Both the position numbers and the translations under genes were made by a program. From Azolla pinnata (lineage: Eukaryota; Streptophyta; Polypodiopsida; Salviniales; Salviniaceae), in contig JBBBWG010011111.1 in the NCBI GenBank assembly GCA_037176905.1, forward strand, positions 123,085 to 158,689: a DNA stretch of 35,605 bases, given 5' to 3'. The notes under the pieces are model-generated. The model did no database searches. It saw only the letters and a program-made list of their open reading frames with translations, and was not told the DNA's origin. Shown here one piece after another: positions 10,712 through 27,839 of the stretch (the first letter of the stretch is position 1; every line of letters begins with the position of its first letter).

Positions 10712-13700
10712 TCAGCAAACAGCTGTGTGGAAGCTCTCACAAGCATCATCCCTCGCACAAGCGATCGTCTAGCCGAGATCATGCCGAGAAATCGATCCCC
10801 ACCAGGAAGAAGATGATGGGCTCTTCTCCGGCTGCTGAGCATCCTACCAGCTTCTCGCCGAGGCTATCGGTGCGAAGAGAAGAAGCTTCCGGTGAGTATC
10901 GGGTTCACGCCCGGCAAGCTGCAGCTAGGAATGGACGCCACCACCGACACCATCTCCACCACCACCACCACCACCACCACCATCAACAACATAATGCTAC
11001 CGATGATGATGTTGATGCTGAGGATGATGATGGTAATGACGGCGATCTTCTTCATCATCGCCTTCGTCATCATCATCATCCTGCTCCTCCTCTCCTTCTT
11101 CATGCCCGGCAAACCATGGCTAGGAGTGGACTGCATCAGTACCAACAAGACCATAATGATGATGATGATGGTGGTGTTGATGACGACGACGACGACGACG
11201 ATGACGGTGAAAATTATCATGCCCTTAAGGCTTATTCTAACTCCAATGCCGACCCCAATACATCGCTCAGGAGGTCTCCCTTCCGTTGCTCTTCTACTGC
11301 GAAAGCTGCAGATGCTGAGGAATCCAACATTTACAAAGAGAACTGGAACGTTACTCAGGTTCTTGTCTTTCTGCTTTCCGCTTGTGCTTGAAAACTTTTA
11401 CTCATGTTGTTTGTTCATCGGGTTAAGTCGAGTCTTCTACTTTCCCGTCTTTCTTCCATTCCTCAATTTCCTTGCACCCTGGGGTTCCTTTTAACAACGA
11501 ATTGCTATCACTACCTGTGAAGACAGTGTCATAGGTAGTCTATCTAGCAATGTTTTCATACCAAAGGTTGAAGCACACTCATTTTTCCTGTATGGATTCG
11601 TAGGCTTATCATGTCTTGGTCTTCCTCTCTACTTTAGGTCTCACTTCTTGGTCTTACTGAAATAATAGACTCAAAATGTGGTTGCCTCAAACGATTGTGC
11701 CAAATTTGTTTTGTTTACCATACTGATTTGTATGATTATAGGGTGTTCCCTCCATGATGCTTGTTGTAATGATGTCTCATTTACTTTAGCAATATGGATG
11801 ATTAGGCTGTCTCTCCCTTCCAAAATAAAACAATAAGAAGATGTGAAAATGGATTGGTGCAGATGATGAAATCAAGTGGCTTTCCCAAGCACAATCAAGT
11901 TAAGGGACGAGCAGTTCTGAGAGAGAGGTCGGTCAATTGCACTTCAAGCTTGGTGGAGGGAGGCTTGAAAGCTCAATTAAAGCTTCACAACCAGAAGCTT
12001 ACTACTAAAGCCAAGCTGAGTGAAGGTTCGGAAAACAAAGATATTGTGGTCATTGAGAATGAGGCTTATGAAGATTGTGCACCTAATCATCAGAAAAGGA
12101 TGCAAACCGAGGACCCTTCTCTTTACTATACAACCAAGCCAAAGGAAATATGCAAGGAGACCCCGTTTTACAAGGAAGGATCTAAAGACAGATATAATGA
12201 GAATGCTAAAGAGAGGTTCAAGGAAAGGTATAAGGAAGGCTTGAAAGAAAGGCCCAAAGAAAGCTCTGCTGATGCTCTTGCAATGTATCATGGATCCATC
12301 CATGATCGAATACGCTCCATCATCGAGGCATTATCAGAAATGAACATGGAAAGCACGCTATTATCAGAAATGGAGGAGTCGGATGCAGAGATGGAGAGTG
12401 ATATTGACCTCTTTAATTTGCATGGTCTTTCCTCCCCCAAGCAGGACATGAAAGCTCAACAAGCTCGGAACATCTTGCTAAAAGAAGCTGCCATGGACGC
12501 GTTTGCTAGGCCGAGCTTCTATTCCAATATTTGTTCACAAGAGGAGCTTGGGTCAGAGTTTGAGTCTGGGAGAAAACCGACAGGCTTGGCTGCATTGATG
12601 GCCATGAAGCTTACTGACACTGAGGCCGACACATTGAAGATCCGGAAGGTCCTGGACCTCCTTTCTGTCGCTGAATCTGAGATGGATAAAGATCAGAAGA
12701 TGCTGTTCTATAGTCAATTGAAGATAGCTCTGGATTCAGTGAAATTGGCCCCTATCATGGAGCAAAGCAAAGTTAAAGAAAGAGATGAAAGCATAGAGAA
12801 TTTGAATGGGAAGTGTATCACATCGAGGGCCAATTCATGGCCAAGAAGTGTGAAAGATCCACTTCTTCCAGTTTCAATCTTGCCAACATCAAAGACTGAG
12901 GTTACAGATATGTGCGGTTTGAGCTTGGATTGTACAGTGAATGCTTGGCATCTAGTCAAATCAGACAAGGAAATGCCGCAAAACGATTCTAGTACGCATG
13001 GAATGGAGGTTGTTGGTTCGACTGAGAACGAAGAGGAAAGATGCAAAGCCGACAATGACTACAAGCAAGGAACAGTTCATGAAAGCGAGAGCAGTGCTAT
13101 TTACTGTCGAAATGCTGCAGATTGTGCTGTTACAAGTGTTACTAGCAATGATCAACATTTGTCACTGGGTAAGTGATAATGCTTTTGGGTTTATGCGAAG
13201 CAAGGTTTGTCATCGGGTGTTTCAGATGTAAGGGTTCAAGTTTTAACAGCTTTGAGAATTTTGTTGTGATGGTTAATTGCAGTTTATCAAGGGTTTTAGT
13301 GATGAGGGAGAAGGGTTTGGGTTTATTGGTGGGGTGTCAAGATTTGTGTAACTAGGGATTTGGATTTTTGCCTTCAAAAAAAGCTGTGGTTCATGCATTT
13401 GCTTGGTGATACTAATGTAGCGGTGTAGTAGGCACTTAGTTTTCATAGTAATTTTCACTTTTGAAGTTTTTCATTTCCAGATATTCTCAGATTCAGTAAT
13501 GAAGATCATAAGAGCACGAATCGTGCGCTGAAGGATGGTGCTCCATCAACCTCATTGCCGCTGTCTCACGGGGCCGATAGCTCGAACATGACTACAAAGG
13601 TGGATGTTATTTTTTTTCTTGTTTTTACATCATTAGATAGGGTTTGAAAGGGAGTGCGAGACAGGCAGATGTCTTCTATTTCCGATGCTGGGGCTCAACA

Positions 13701-13927
13701 AGAGATGTTCCGAATGCCTGCAGAAAGCGGCTTCGCAGGCGGCTTGTAGCCATCAACAAGAAGAGACGGGGAGCGGCGAGAAGCGTTGTTTGGGGGAGAT
13801 ATTAGGGTCGGAAGAACGAGACGAAGAAGACGAAGAGAAGCCGATGATCCCCGATGATCTAAGGATGAGTGTGTTGTCAGTGAAGTGTGACGATGGAGCA
13901 TCCGAGGCCTCGTCGTTTGAGTTCTGA
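9580..13927 (+). CDS. Unrecognised MGTC-type low-complexity protein
   Basis: I do not recognise this protein. Likely exons are 9580-11358, 11863-13168, 13481-13599 and about 13655-13927, giving roughly 1158 aa. The start MGTCMSKDKK fits N-myristoylation at Gly2 and palmitoylation at Cys4, so membrane attachment is likely. Exon 1 is almost all low complexity: a Ser block (about residues 81-100), a 15-Asp run (204-218), Pro (about 260), Asn (about 365-378), His (about 461-470) and a second Asp block (about 527-542). Exon 2 (residues 594-1028) is more ordinary and charged, with helix-like stretches such as DRIRSIIEALSEMNMES and LKIRKVLDLLSVAESEMDKD. The C-terminus is acidic, ending DDGASEASSFEF. 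Donors at 11359, 13169 and 13600 are clear and the first two introns join in frame. The last acceptor is uncertain: only a weak site near 13654 gives this ending, while stronger sites at 13664 or 13668 would stop the protein early. Confidence 0.65.
10904..11210 (+). repeat. Diverged tandem duplication inside gene 2
   Basis: Two copies, about 10904-11050 and 11096-11210, share CACGCCCGGCAA and GCTAGGA.TGGA, then a CAACA segment, then a GATGAT run. In the reading frame both copies begin HARQ, continue AR.G, then pass into His/Gln-rich and Asp-rich stretches. Slippage and substitution have blurred the copies. Confidence 0.6.
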
Positions 13928-16784
13928 GCTCGATCCAATGTGTCCACGCCTCGATCCGCTCCATCCACGCCCATGATCTCAACGGCGACCACGCCCCGCC
14001 GTGCCGGCCTTGCAGATCATCGCCTCTCATGCGATGAGATCGCCGAGCTATGGGAGGCATTCGAGTGAAAAACAAAGCATTCGGGTAAAATCGTAAACCC
14101 TTACTTAACCCTCCACGGATTTTTTTCCCTTTGGATTGTATGAATGGATAAAAAACAAAAGAACTCTGTAACCATACCAATATCGTTTTCCCTCCGTGTT
14201 TGTGTGTGATGTATACTGTTTTCTTAGGGCGTGCGAGCTGTTCAGCTCATCAGACTTTACCAGCTTCATCTTTCCCCATATTTCCGAGCTTCCATCTCTA
14301 CGATTCCAAAACCAAAATCCTAAAAATCCCAACCCCAGAACGACCCGAATCCCCAACTCGTAAACTTAAGGTCTTGCTTGCTTTTGCCTATTGGCTTTGT
14401 ACACATGTGGGTGTACCCAAGATGTGCCCTCTCAATAAGTTGTTCCCCTCGCCTTCCTACAACACATTGCTCCCATTTAGATGGCGTTTGCCTTCAGCTT
14501 CCGAGGCTTTATAGCAAGGCAAAAGCTCTTTTTTGTTTGTTTTTACATTTGTAGCTTACCTTGAGCTACTTTCCATTGTCTAATAGAAGCAAAGTTGTGA
14601 GATGTTTCATCCTGTGTAACTTTTTACTCGAATGATCATCAGTTCCACTTGTTTCTTGGATTTTTTTTCTATGGGGAAAATCCCAGACACTGAGTAATGA
14701 CAGGGGAGACACAAAAATGCGCCCATACATGAAAGTGTTCCAGTTATGAGAGTCAGTCAATATGCACTCGAAAATGTGTTACATGCTTGAATGTGTTGGA
14801 GCACTATGAGTGCGGTAAAAATCAATGGTATGATTCTTGAAGCAACAATGGATTGTAAATCTCGAGTTACCACTCAATCAGTCACATACATGGGTTAAAA
14901 GCAATGGCGTATTTTGATGATTATTGAACTCAAGGCAAGCAGCATTGCTTGCTTTATTACATTTATTGTTCCTGTGCTCCATTTAATCTATAGGAAAATG
15001 TGGTTATGGTAATAAAGTTGAGATTTGTGAGTTGCAGATTCTTGTATCAACAGTACGGTTTCAAGCCGATTCAAGTGCATCTTTTGCGATATGTACATGT
15101 TCGTTTTGGTGTGAACTAAATCTAAAAACCTGTAGCACATTTCGACAGGCAGCTTTCTTTTCCAAAAGCTCTTAGTCCAGTTTACAGCGATCAAGAAGTA
15201 ATTACACTGATAATCTTCTAGCTGATTAAGCGATAACACTGTCACAAATTACACGTTCAAACTATATGGGCAAGAATTGTGATATGGCATCTCTAGCAAA
15301 TGTTGGTATGTATGTAAATGACAGCTAAATAAGCACTCATGGTAATTAGGAGTTGAATTTGAAGCTAAAAACCCTTAACCCCCTAATTACCATGGGTATG
15401 TTTATAACTTAGTTGGTCATTGGCCATTTTTTAGTCAGCTAAAAAAAACCATTATTGCTTCACCGTGAATGACAATACAAGAAGGGCTCTCATCATTTAT
15501 GTTAAATTCAAAGCAATTTGATCTGCTTTCAAGTGTCAGGTTCGGACTCTTTCTTCTTATGTTTAATGCCATTAATGACTCCGCAGGGTTAACTGTGAAT
15601 CACAAGGTACATATGATTTTAGCCCACAAAGTGCAATAACAAAAGGTTATTCCAATGAATGTTGAGATCGAGATTAACATTGTCATTAAGCTTAACTCAC
15701 GGTGCTTACAAAGCATAAATGAATATCCAAATGTTCACCCATAAACACCTTTAAAAAGACAAACCGTTTACTTTGATGATAAGTTTGTGCGCCAACTTGT
15801 TGCATCATTCAATTCCTTTTATTCACTTCGAAGCACATGCCAATCATCATCACCATCATAATAAATGCTTAAAAGACTTCAGGCTTCAGCTCTCTTTGAG
15901 CCACATCCATATACTCAGAAAAAAGAAAAACATGCCAAAGGTCCATGTGCACATGTTTGACTCTGAAGCCTGATTATGATGAGAAACAAGCCTTTACGAT
16001 TTTGTACGTATCGATAGGAAACACAATCAATACATGAGGCTCACTGCACGAAATGTTTCTCGAGCTTTAAAGATCTTCCAAGTATCTGTAGGGAGCACAT
16101 GAAGCCCACTGCACCCAAAATGGCTTGTTTTATTTTGGTTACCATACTGTACACGATCTACAAAGGACATGAAAATGAGCTTCTCTTTATCATTCTTGTC
16201 ACGTGGCAAGTTCACTTCAAAATTAGACTTGATGAGCGGGAATATCATCGCTTCATATCCTAAACTCAGAATATATACTCTTTGAACGTCATTAAATCGA
16301 TTGTGTAGAAAAGCATTCCCTAAAACATCTCTAAACGTTACACAAAAATGCAGCTCATTATCCAAAATTCCATTGTTACCAATCCTCTAGAGAGCACAAT
16401 CATGGTCAACCTAGTGGCTACAGCAAGATCGTGTGATCCTCCACAGCAGCAAATCATATCAAGCAATACCTTTTAACACAGGTGAAATATTTTCAATCAC
16501 CAAATATGTATCAAAGCCATAAGGCATCCTATGGACAAGTATTCCAACAAATTCTACGGTTAAAGACACAATTTCCTTTTAGGAAAAATGAAAAGCAAGA
16601 TCAAAACTTCACAACAGGAAGACACTGTTTAACGTAAATTTTACAATGACGAGAAAGAGAGGGAGAAAAAGAGAGGACCAAAAGTCCTTTCACACCTTGA
16701 TCTTCTAGTGGTTTGGTACAGCGAATATGATTATATAGTGATAACCTGTATAAGAGATGCCTGAGCTCTCATTGCTTCACCATA
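13928..16784. other. Convergent intergenic region
   Basis: This spacer lies between two genes that both point into it, so it should hold both 3' untranslated regions. It is AT-rich with stops in all frames. A 112-codon - strand frame at 16027-16365 resembles no family I know. A perfect 13-bp inverted repeat at 15338-15394 is listed separately. Confidence 0.55.
15338..15394. repeat. Perfect 13-bp inverted repeat
   Basis: The arms CATGGTAATTAGG (15338-15350) and CCTAATTACCATG (15382-15394) are exact reverse complements, separated by 31 bases. They could form a hairpin in RNA or be the remnant ends of a tiny inverted-repeat element. Confidence 0.8.
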
Positions 16785-23576
<6,792 letters not shown>

Positions 23577-25161
23577 GGCGGTTGGGGAAACAATTCCATT
23601 TTATACGATTTTGATTGCGCAGCTGAATACCAAATGATCCACTTGCATGAGCGTTTCGATCGATCGAATTGTTTAATCTGGCTACATCCGATCTCGCTGC
23701 ATTTCGATCGAATTGTTCATGAATCGTTTAATCTAGCTGTGTTTCGATCGAATCATTTGCAACTCGTTTAGTTTGGTTGTGTTCCGATCGAATCGTTTAG
23801 TTTGGTTGCGTTCCGATCGAATCGTTTAATTTGGCTACGTTCCGATCGAATCGTTTAATCTGGCTGCGTTTTGGTCGAATCGTTTGATTTGGCTGCGTTT
23901 CGATCGGATCCTTTTATCTACCTGTGTTTCGATTGAATCATTTAATCTAGTTGTCTTTCGATCGAATCGTTTAATCTGGCCGCATTTCGATCGAATCTGG
24001 CCGCATTTCGATCGGATCGTTTGATCTGGCCGCATTTCGATCGGATCGTTTACTTTGGCTGCGTTTCGATCGAATCGTTTAATCTAGCTGCGTTTCGATC
24101 GAATCGTTTAGTTTGGTTGCGTTTCGATGGAACCGTTTAATTTGGCTATGTTTCGATGGAATCGTTTAATTTGGTTACGTTTCGATTGAATCGTTTAATC
24201 TGGTTGCGTTTCGATCGAATCATTTAATCTGGTTGCGTTTCGATCGAATCGTTTAATCTGGTTGTGTTTCCGATCGAATCGTTTAATCTGGTTGTGTTTC
24301 GATCGAACCGTCTAATCTGGCTACGTGTCGATCAAACCGTTTAATATGGCTGCGTTTCGACCGAATTCTTTAATTCGGCTGTGTTTCGATCGAGTAGTTT
24401 GATTTCGTTGCGTTTCGATCGAATCGTTTGATTTGGCTACGTTCCGATCGAATTCTTTAATTCGGCTGCCTTTCGATCGAATCGTTTAATTTAATTGTGT
24501 TTTGACCGAATCCTTTACTAGAAGTCTGACCGATTATGTGATGATTAGACTCGTGATTTTTATCTGGCCTGCCTTTTGGATTGATTTGGTACTGTTCGAT
24601 GAGCCGATCTCCTGGGAGCACCCTTGTTTAATATGCTTGATCTGCAACCCAGCTAGCTGCATGAGTAGGCAGGTGAACACATTGGCGGTGATGGAAGTTA
24701 TAAATTGCATGTCAATAGTTTTTTGAGTTTTTGGCTTCGACACGATCATATTGACAGCAGTGTCCTTCACAATCACGCGTGCTTGGGGATCTCAAAGTGA
24801 TGATCGAATCCAAGCGTCTTCGGATCGGTGATACTCTCTGCAGCATTGCGATCGCAAGCATATCGAGCAATGTGTGATTATCACGGCAGCCTGATTAGCT
24901 CGAGCCATCGCCCGGGGGTAAAGAACATCCATTGAGTTAGCTTCAACCGACTCGACGATATATATCGTCAAATCGTGCCCTTACGTATAAGGGATCTTCG
25001 ACATCTGCGATGCAATCACCAAAATCCATGTTTAGACAGACAAGATCGCAAGCTTTGCGCGGTCACTAGAAGCGCCCACGACATGGGTGTAGATATCCAT
25101 CACCTGTCGAGGGAAGGTCTTCGGAGAAGGGATCAATCAAAGATCAAAGCCTGGCATTTGT
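23577..25161. other. Malic enzyme upstream region and PPR 3' flank
   Basis: No gene is seen. The left part is the promoter side of the malic enzyme and holds the 29-bp array. A TATAAAAT on the coding strand lies at about 23598-23605, only some 20 bases before the predicted start codon, so its use is doubtful. From 24521 to 25161 there is unique sequence with no long frame. This part should include the PPR gene's 3' end. Confidence 0.55.
23654..24520. repeat. 29-bp minisatellite with TCGATCGA cores
   Basis: About 29 head-to-tail units, most exactly 29 bases. Each reads TTTCGATCGAATCGTTTAAT followed by CTGGCTGCG on the + strand. Units vary at single positions (CGATCG to CGATGG, CGATTG or CCGATC; AATCTGG to AATTTGG). 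A few have insertions near the left edge and one is shortened near 23990. There are no unique spacers between units. Confidence 0.95.
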
Positions 25162-27474
25162 TCAGCTTTGAAGCCCTTCCTTTTCTTTTCCGGTGGCATG
25201 CCTCAACCTCATGGCTTCGACGATTTCGGCATCTTCTCGCATGCCAGCTGCCAGATAGATGCTAGCCATGAGAACATACGCGGCACAATAGCCGCGATCG
25301 AGCTCGACGGCTTGCTCGAAAGCGAGCTTCGCGAGCTTCACATTGCCCCGCGTGCGGCAAGCGCTGAGCAACGCGACCCAAACGGAGGGATCGCCGGGCG
25401 AAGGCATGGTCCGGAGAACCGACACCGCCTTGTCGAAGCGCCCCGCGTACCCGAGAACCGCCACCATGCAAGTGTAGTGCTCGATCTTGGGTGCGATCCC
25501 ATACTTGCTCCGCATGTTGTCGTAATGCGCTTGCGCTTCGTCGAGCCTCCCGGAACGGCTGCACGCATTCAGCACGCTGACAAAGGTGACATCGTCGGGC
25601 GAAAGCCCCTCCTCCTGCATTTGGGCAAAGCAGTGCAGGGCCATTTCAAGCTGCCCCTTCTGCGCGTAACCTGCGATCAGCGTCGACCACGCAACCGCGT
25701 CCCGCGCGTGAAGCGCCCGCAGGACTTGCTGCGCCCTCGCGAGGTCACCACATTGGGCATACATATCCACGAGCGCTGTGCCGAGCACGAGGTTGTTCGC
25801 CAGCAAGTCCCTGCTGAGGATCTCATCATGAATCTGTTTGCCCTTGTCGACGGCGCCGACGCGGCCGCAAGCCTTCAAGATGCATGCGAAGGTGACTCCG
25901 TCGGGAGTTATCCCTTGTGCTTGCATCCGGTGGAAGCAGCCGAGGGCTTCCCGACTTTGCTCGTGCTGCACGCATCCCGCCAGCAACGCGTTCCAAGCCG
26001 CCGCATCTTCGACGCGGAGCTCTTCGAGCAGCCGGCGAGCCCTTGCGAGCAAGCCGCACTTCGCGTACATGCCCACCAGCGCATTGCCCAGCACGCCGCT
26101 CCTCTCCAGCAAGCCTCGGCGAACGATCTCCTTGTGGATTCGCATTCCTTTCGCGACAGCGCCGGCATTCGCGGCGGCCTTTAGGACGCAAACGAACGTC
26201 ACGTCATCGGCAAGAAGGCCCTCGCTTTGCATCTGCGCGTAGCAATCCAGGGCTTCGCGCCCTTTACGCGCTCGGGCGTACCCAGCTATGAGCGCCGACC
26301 ACGAGACGGCGTCGCGGGCCGGGAGCCCCTCGAGCGCTCGCTTCGCCGCCGAAAGCGCGCCGCGTTTGGCGTACGCGTCCACCAGCGCGTTCCCGAGCGC
26401 GGCGCTCTTCTCCAGGTCGCAGCGCGCCACGATCTCGCCGTGCGCCTGCTTGCCCCGCTCGCCGCCCTTCACGCTCGCACAAGCCTTGAGGACAGACACG
26501 AAGGTCACCGCGTTCGCGGAGTGCCCCTCTTGTTTCATGCGATCGAAGCATTCGAGCGCTTCGTCGCCGCGCCCTCCCTGCGCATAGCCATCGATCAGCG
26601 CCGACCACGACACCACATTCCTCGCGGGGAGCTCCTCGAGCGCATGCCGAGCCGCTTCGAGCGCCCCGCATTTGGCATACATATCCACCAGCGCGTTCCC
26701 GAGCGCGGCGCTGCGCCGCAGCAAGCCCCTCTCCACGATCTCCCCGTGAATCCACTTCCCCTCCTCGACAGATCGCGTGCTTGCGCAGGCTTTCAACGCG
26801 CATGCGAATGTGATGCCGTCCGGGGAGAGGCCCTCCTCCTTGAGCATCCTCCTGAAGCGCTGCAGCGCCTCGTGCCCTCGCTCCTGCTGCGCATACCCTG
26901 CGATCAGCGTGTTCCAGGTGACCACATTCCGAAGCGCCAGTGCCTCCAGCACTTCCTCGGCTTTCGCGAGCTCGCCGCACCTGGCATACATGTCGATCAA
27001 AGCATTGCCAAGCAAAACATCCCTCGCCAGGAAGCCTCTCACCGCGATCGCGTCGTGGATTTGGCGACCCTTCCTGAGATCCCCCATGCTTCCGCAGGCT
27101 TTGAGAGCACACGTGAAGGTGATGGCGTTCGGCGAGACGCCCTCTCTTTGCATTCTTTCAAAGCAGTTCAACGCTTCGCTGCTCCGGCCATGGCGGGCGT
27201 ACCCGGATATCAGCGCATTCCACGGCGCGACATCACGCGCTGCGAGGTCCTCGAGGACTTGCTGAGCCTTTCTCAGAGCTCCGCATTGTGCATACATGCT
27301 GATCAACGTGGTCGCGATGTGAGCGTTCTTATCAAGCAACCCTTTCCTGACAACATCTCCGTGCAGCTTGGTTCCTCGATGCAGATCCTTGCTTCTCGCA
27401 CAAAGCTTGAGCGATTCCACAAACCCAAATTGTCCTCTCAGCATTTCCACTCCTGACTTGCTTCCGATTTGCAT
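25162..27474 (-). CDS. PLS-class pentatricopeptide repeat protein, E type
   Basis: This 770-aa single-exon protein is almost entirely pentatricopeptide repeats, which bind organelle RNA one base per motif. Six P motifs are easy to see, from APWNALISGYARHGRSSEAL to VAWSTLIAGYAQKGQLEMAL. Each is followed by an L motif (FACALKACAS type, then GK.IHGEIV) and an S motif (LGNALVDMYAKCGAL type). The end has a final L2-S2 pair, E1 (PSVWVALLSACRTRGNVKLAK) and E2 (CAAYVLMASIYLAAGMREDAE), then stops. No E+ or DYW deaminase domain follows. Family members act in RNA editing in plastids or mitochondria; one without DYW would need a partner deaminase. The short N-terminus shows no clear transit peptide, so the true start could be elsewhere. 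GC content is much higher than in the flanks. Confidence 0.92.
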   Translation of the reverse strand: MQIGSKSGVEMLRGQFGFVESLKLCARSKDLHRGTKLHGDVVRKGLLDKNAHIATTLISMYAQCGALRKAQQVLEDLAARDVAPWNALISGYARHGRSSEALNCFERMQREGVSPNAITFTCALKACGSMGDLRKGRQIHDAIAVRGFLARDVLLGNALIDMYARCGELAKAEEVLEALALRNVVTWNTLIAGYAQQERGHEALQRFRRMLKEEGLSPDGITFACALKACASTRSVEEGKWIHGEIVERGLLRRSAALGNALVDMYAKCGALEAARHALEELPARNVVSWSALIDGYAQGGRGDEALECFDRMKQEGHSANAVTFVSVLKACASVKGGERGKQAHGEIVARCDLEKSAALGNALVDAYAKRGALSAAKRALEGLPARDAVSWSALIAGYARARKGREALDCYAQMQSEGLLADDVTFVCVLKAAANAGAVAKGMRIHKEIVRRGLLERSGVLGNALVGMYAKCGLLARARRLLEELRVEDAAAWNALLAGCVQHEQSREALGCFHRMQAQGITPDGVTFACILKACGRVGAVDKGKQIHDEILSRDLLANNLVLGTALVDMYAQCGDLARAQQVLRALHARDAVAWSTLIAGYAQKGQLEMALHCFAQMQEEGLSPDDVTFVSVLNACSRSGRLDEAQAHYDNMRSKYGIAPKIEHYTCMVAVLGYAGRFDKAVSVLRTMPSPGDPSVWVALLSACRTRGNVKLAKLAFEQAVELDRGYCAAYVLMASIYLAAGMREDAEIVEAMRLRHATGKEKEGLQS

Positions 27475-27554
27475 TTACCAGCTCTAGGCATCCGCCTGTG
27501 TATCTCCGATTTCACTCCTTTCTCGACAAGCCTGCTGGGGGCCAGCCCATCCAG

Positions 27555-27563
27555 AAACCCTAA
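27555..27563 (+). promoter_or_regulatory. Telo-box (AAACCCTAA)
   Basis: An exact AAACCCTAA lies about 80 bases upstream of the PPR start codon. In plants this motif is common near the transcription starts of growth-related genes. A single nine-base match could be chance. Confidence 0.3.
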
Positions 27564-27839
27564 AATGAAGCTGGATATCAAAAAGACAAAACAGGGGAGG
27601 ATCTCGGTCTCCCGTTTCCCTGTACCTGGGCCTCTTTGCTTCTCATCAAAGATTTCTCACATCTTTCCGTTCCCCCTTGCTGCAGAGCTATGTACGAAAT
27701 GCAGAATTGCAAAGCAAAAGAAGACGACTCGTTCGTTCTACAACAAGACGGACTTTCACCTTAAAACCCCCAATTTTCACAAAGACCATTTCCCATTTCC
27801 TGATGAGGAAGCAGATGGATTTGACAGAGGAGGTAGAAA

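Noticed and set aside
16027..16365. A 112-codon - strand frame downstream of the malic enzyme
   Set aside because: It matches no family I know, lies where a 3' untranslated region is expected, and has no flanking exons. It could be a decayed gene fragment, but nothing supports that.
23654..24520. Resemblance of the 29-bp array to a CRISPR array
   Set aside because: The units are directly head to tail with no unique spacers, the host is a plant nucleus, and there are no cas genes.
26227..27456. A 409-codon + strand open frame opposite the PPR gene
   Set aside because: It is the antisense shadow of a GC-rich repeat gene. The PPR motifs on the other strand are unmistakable, and the + frame has no family features.
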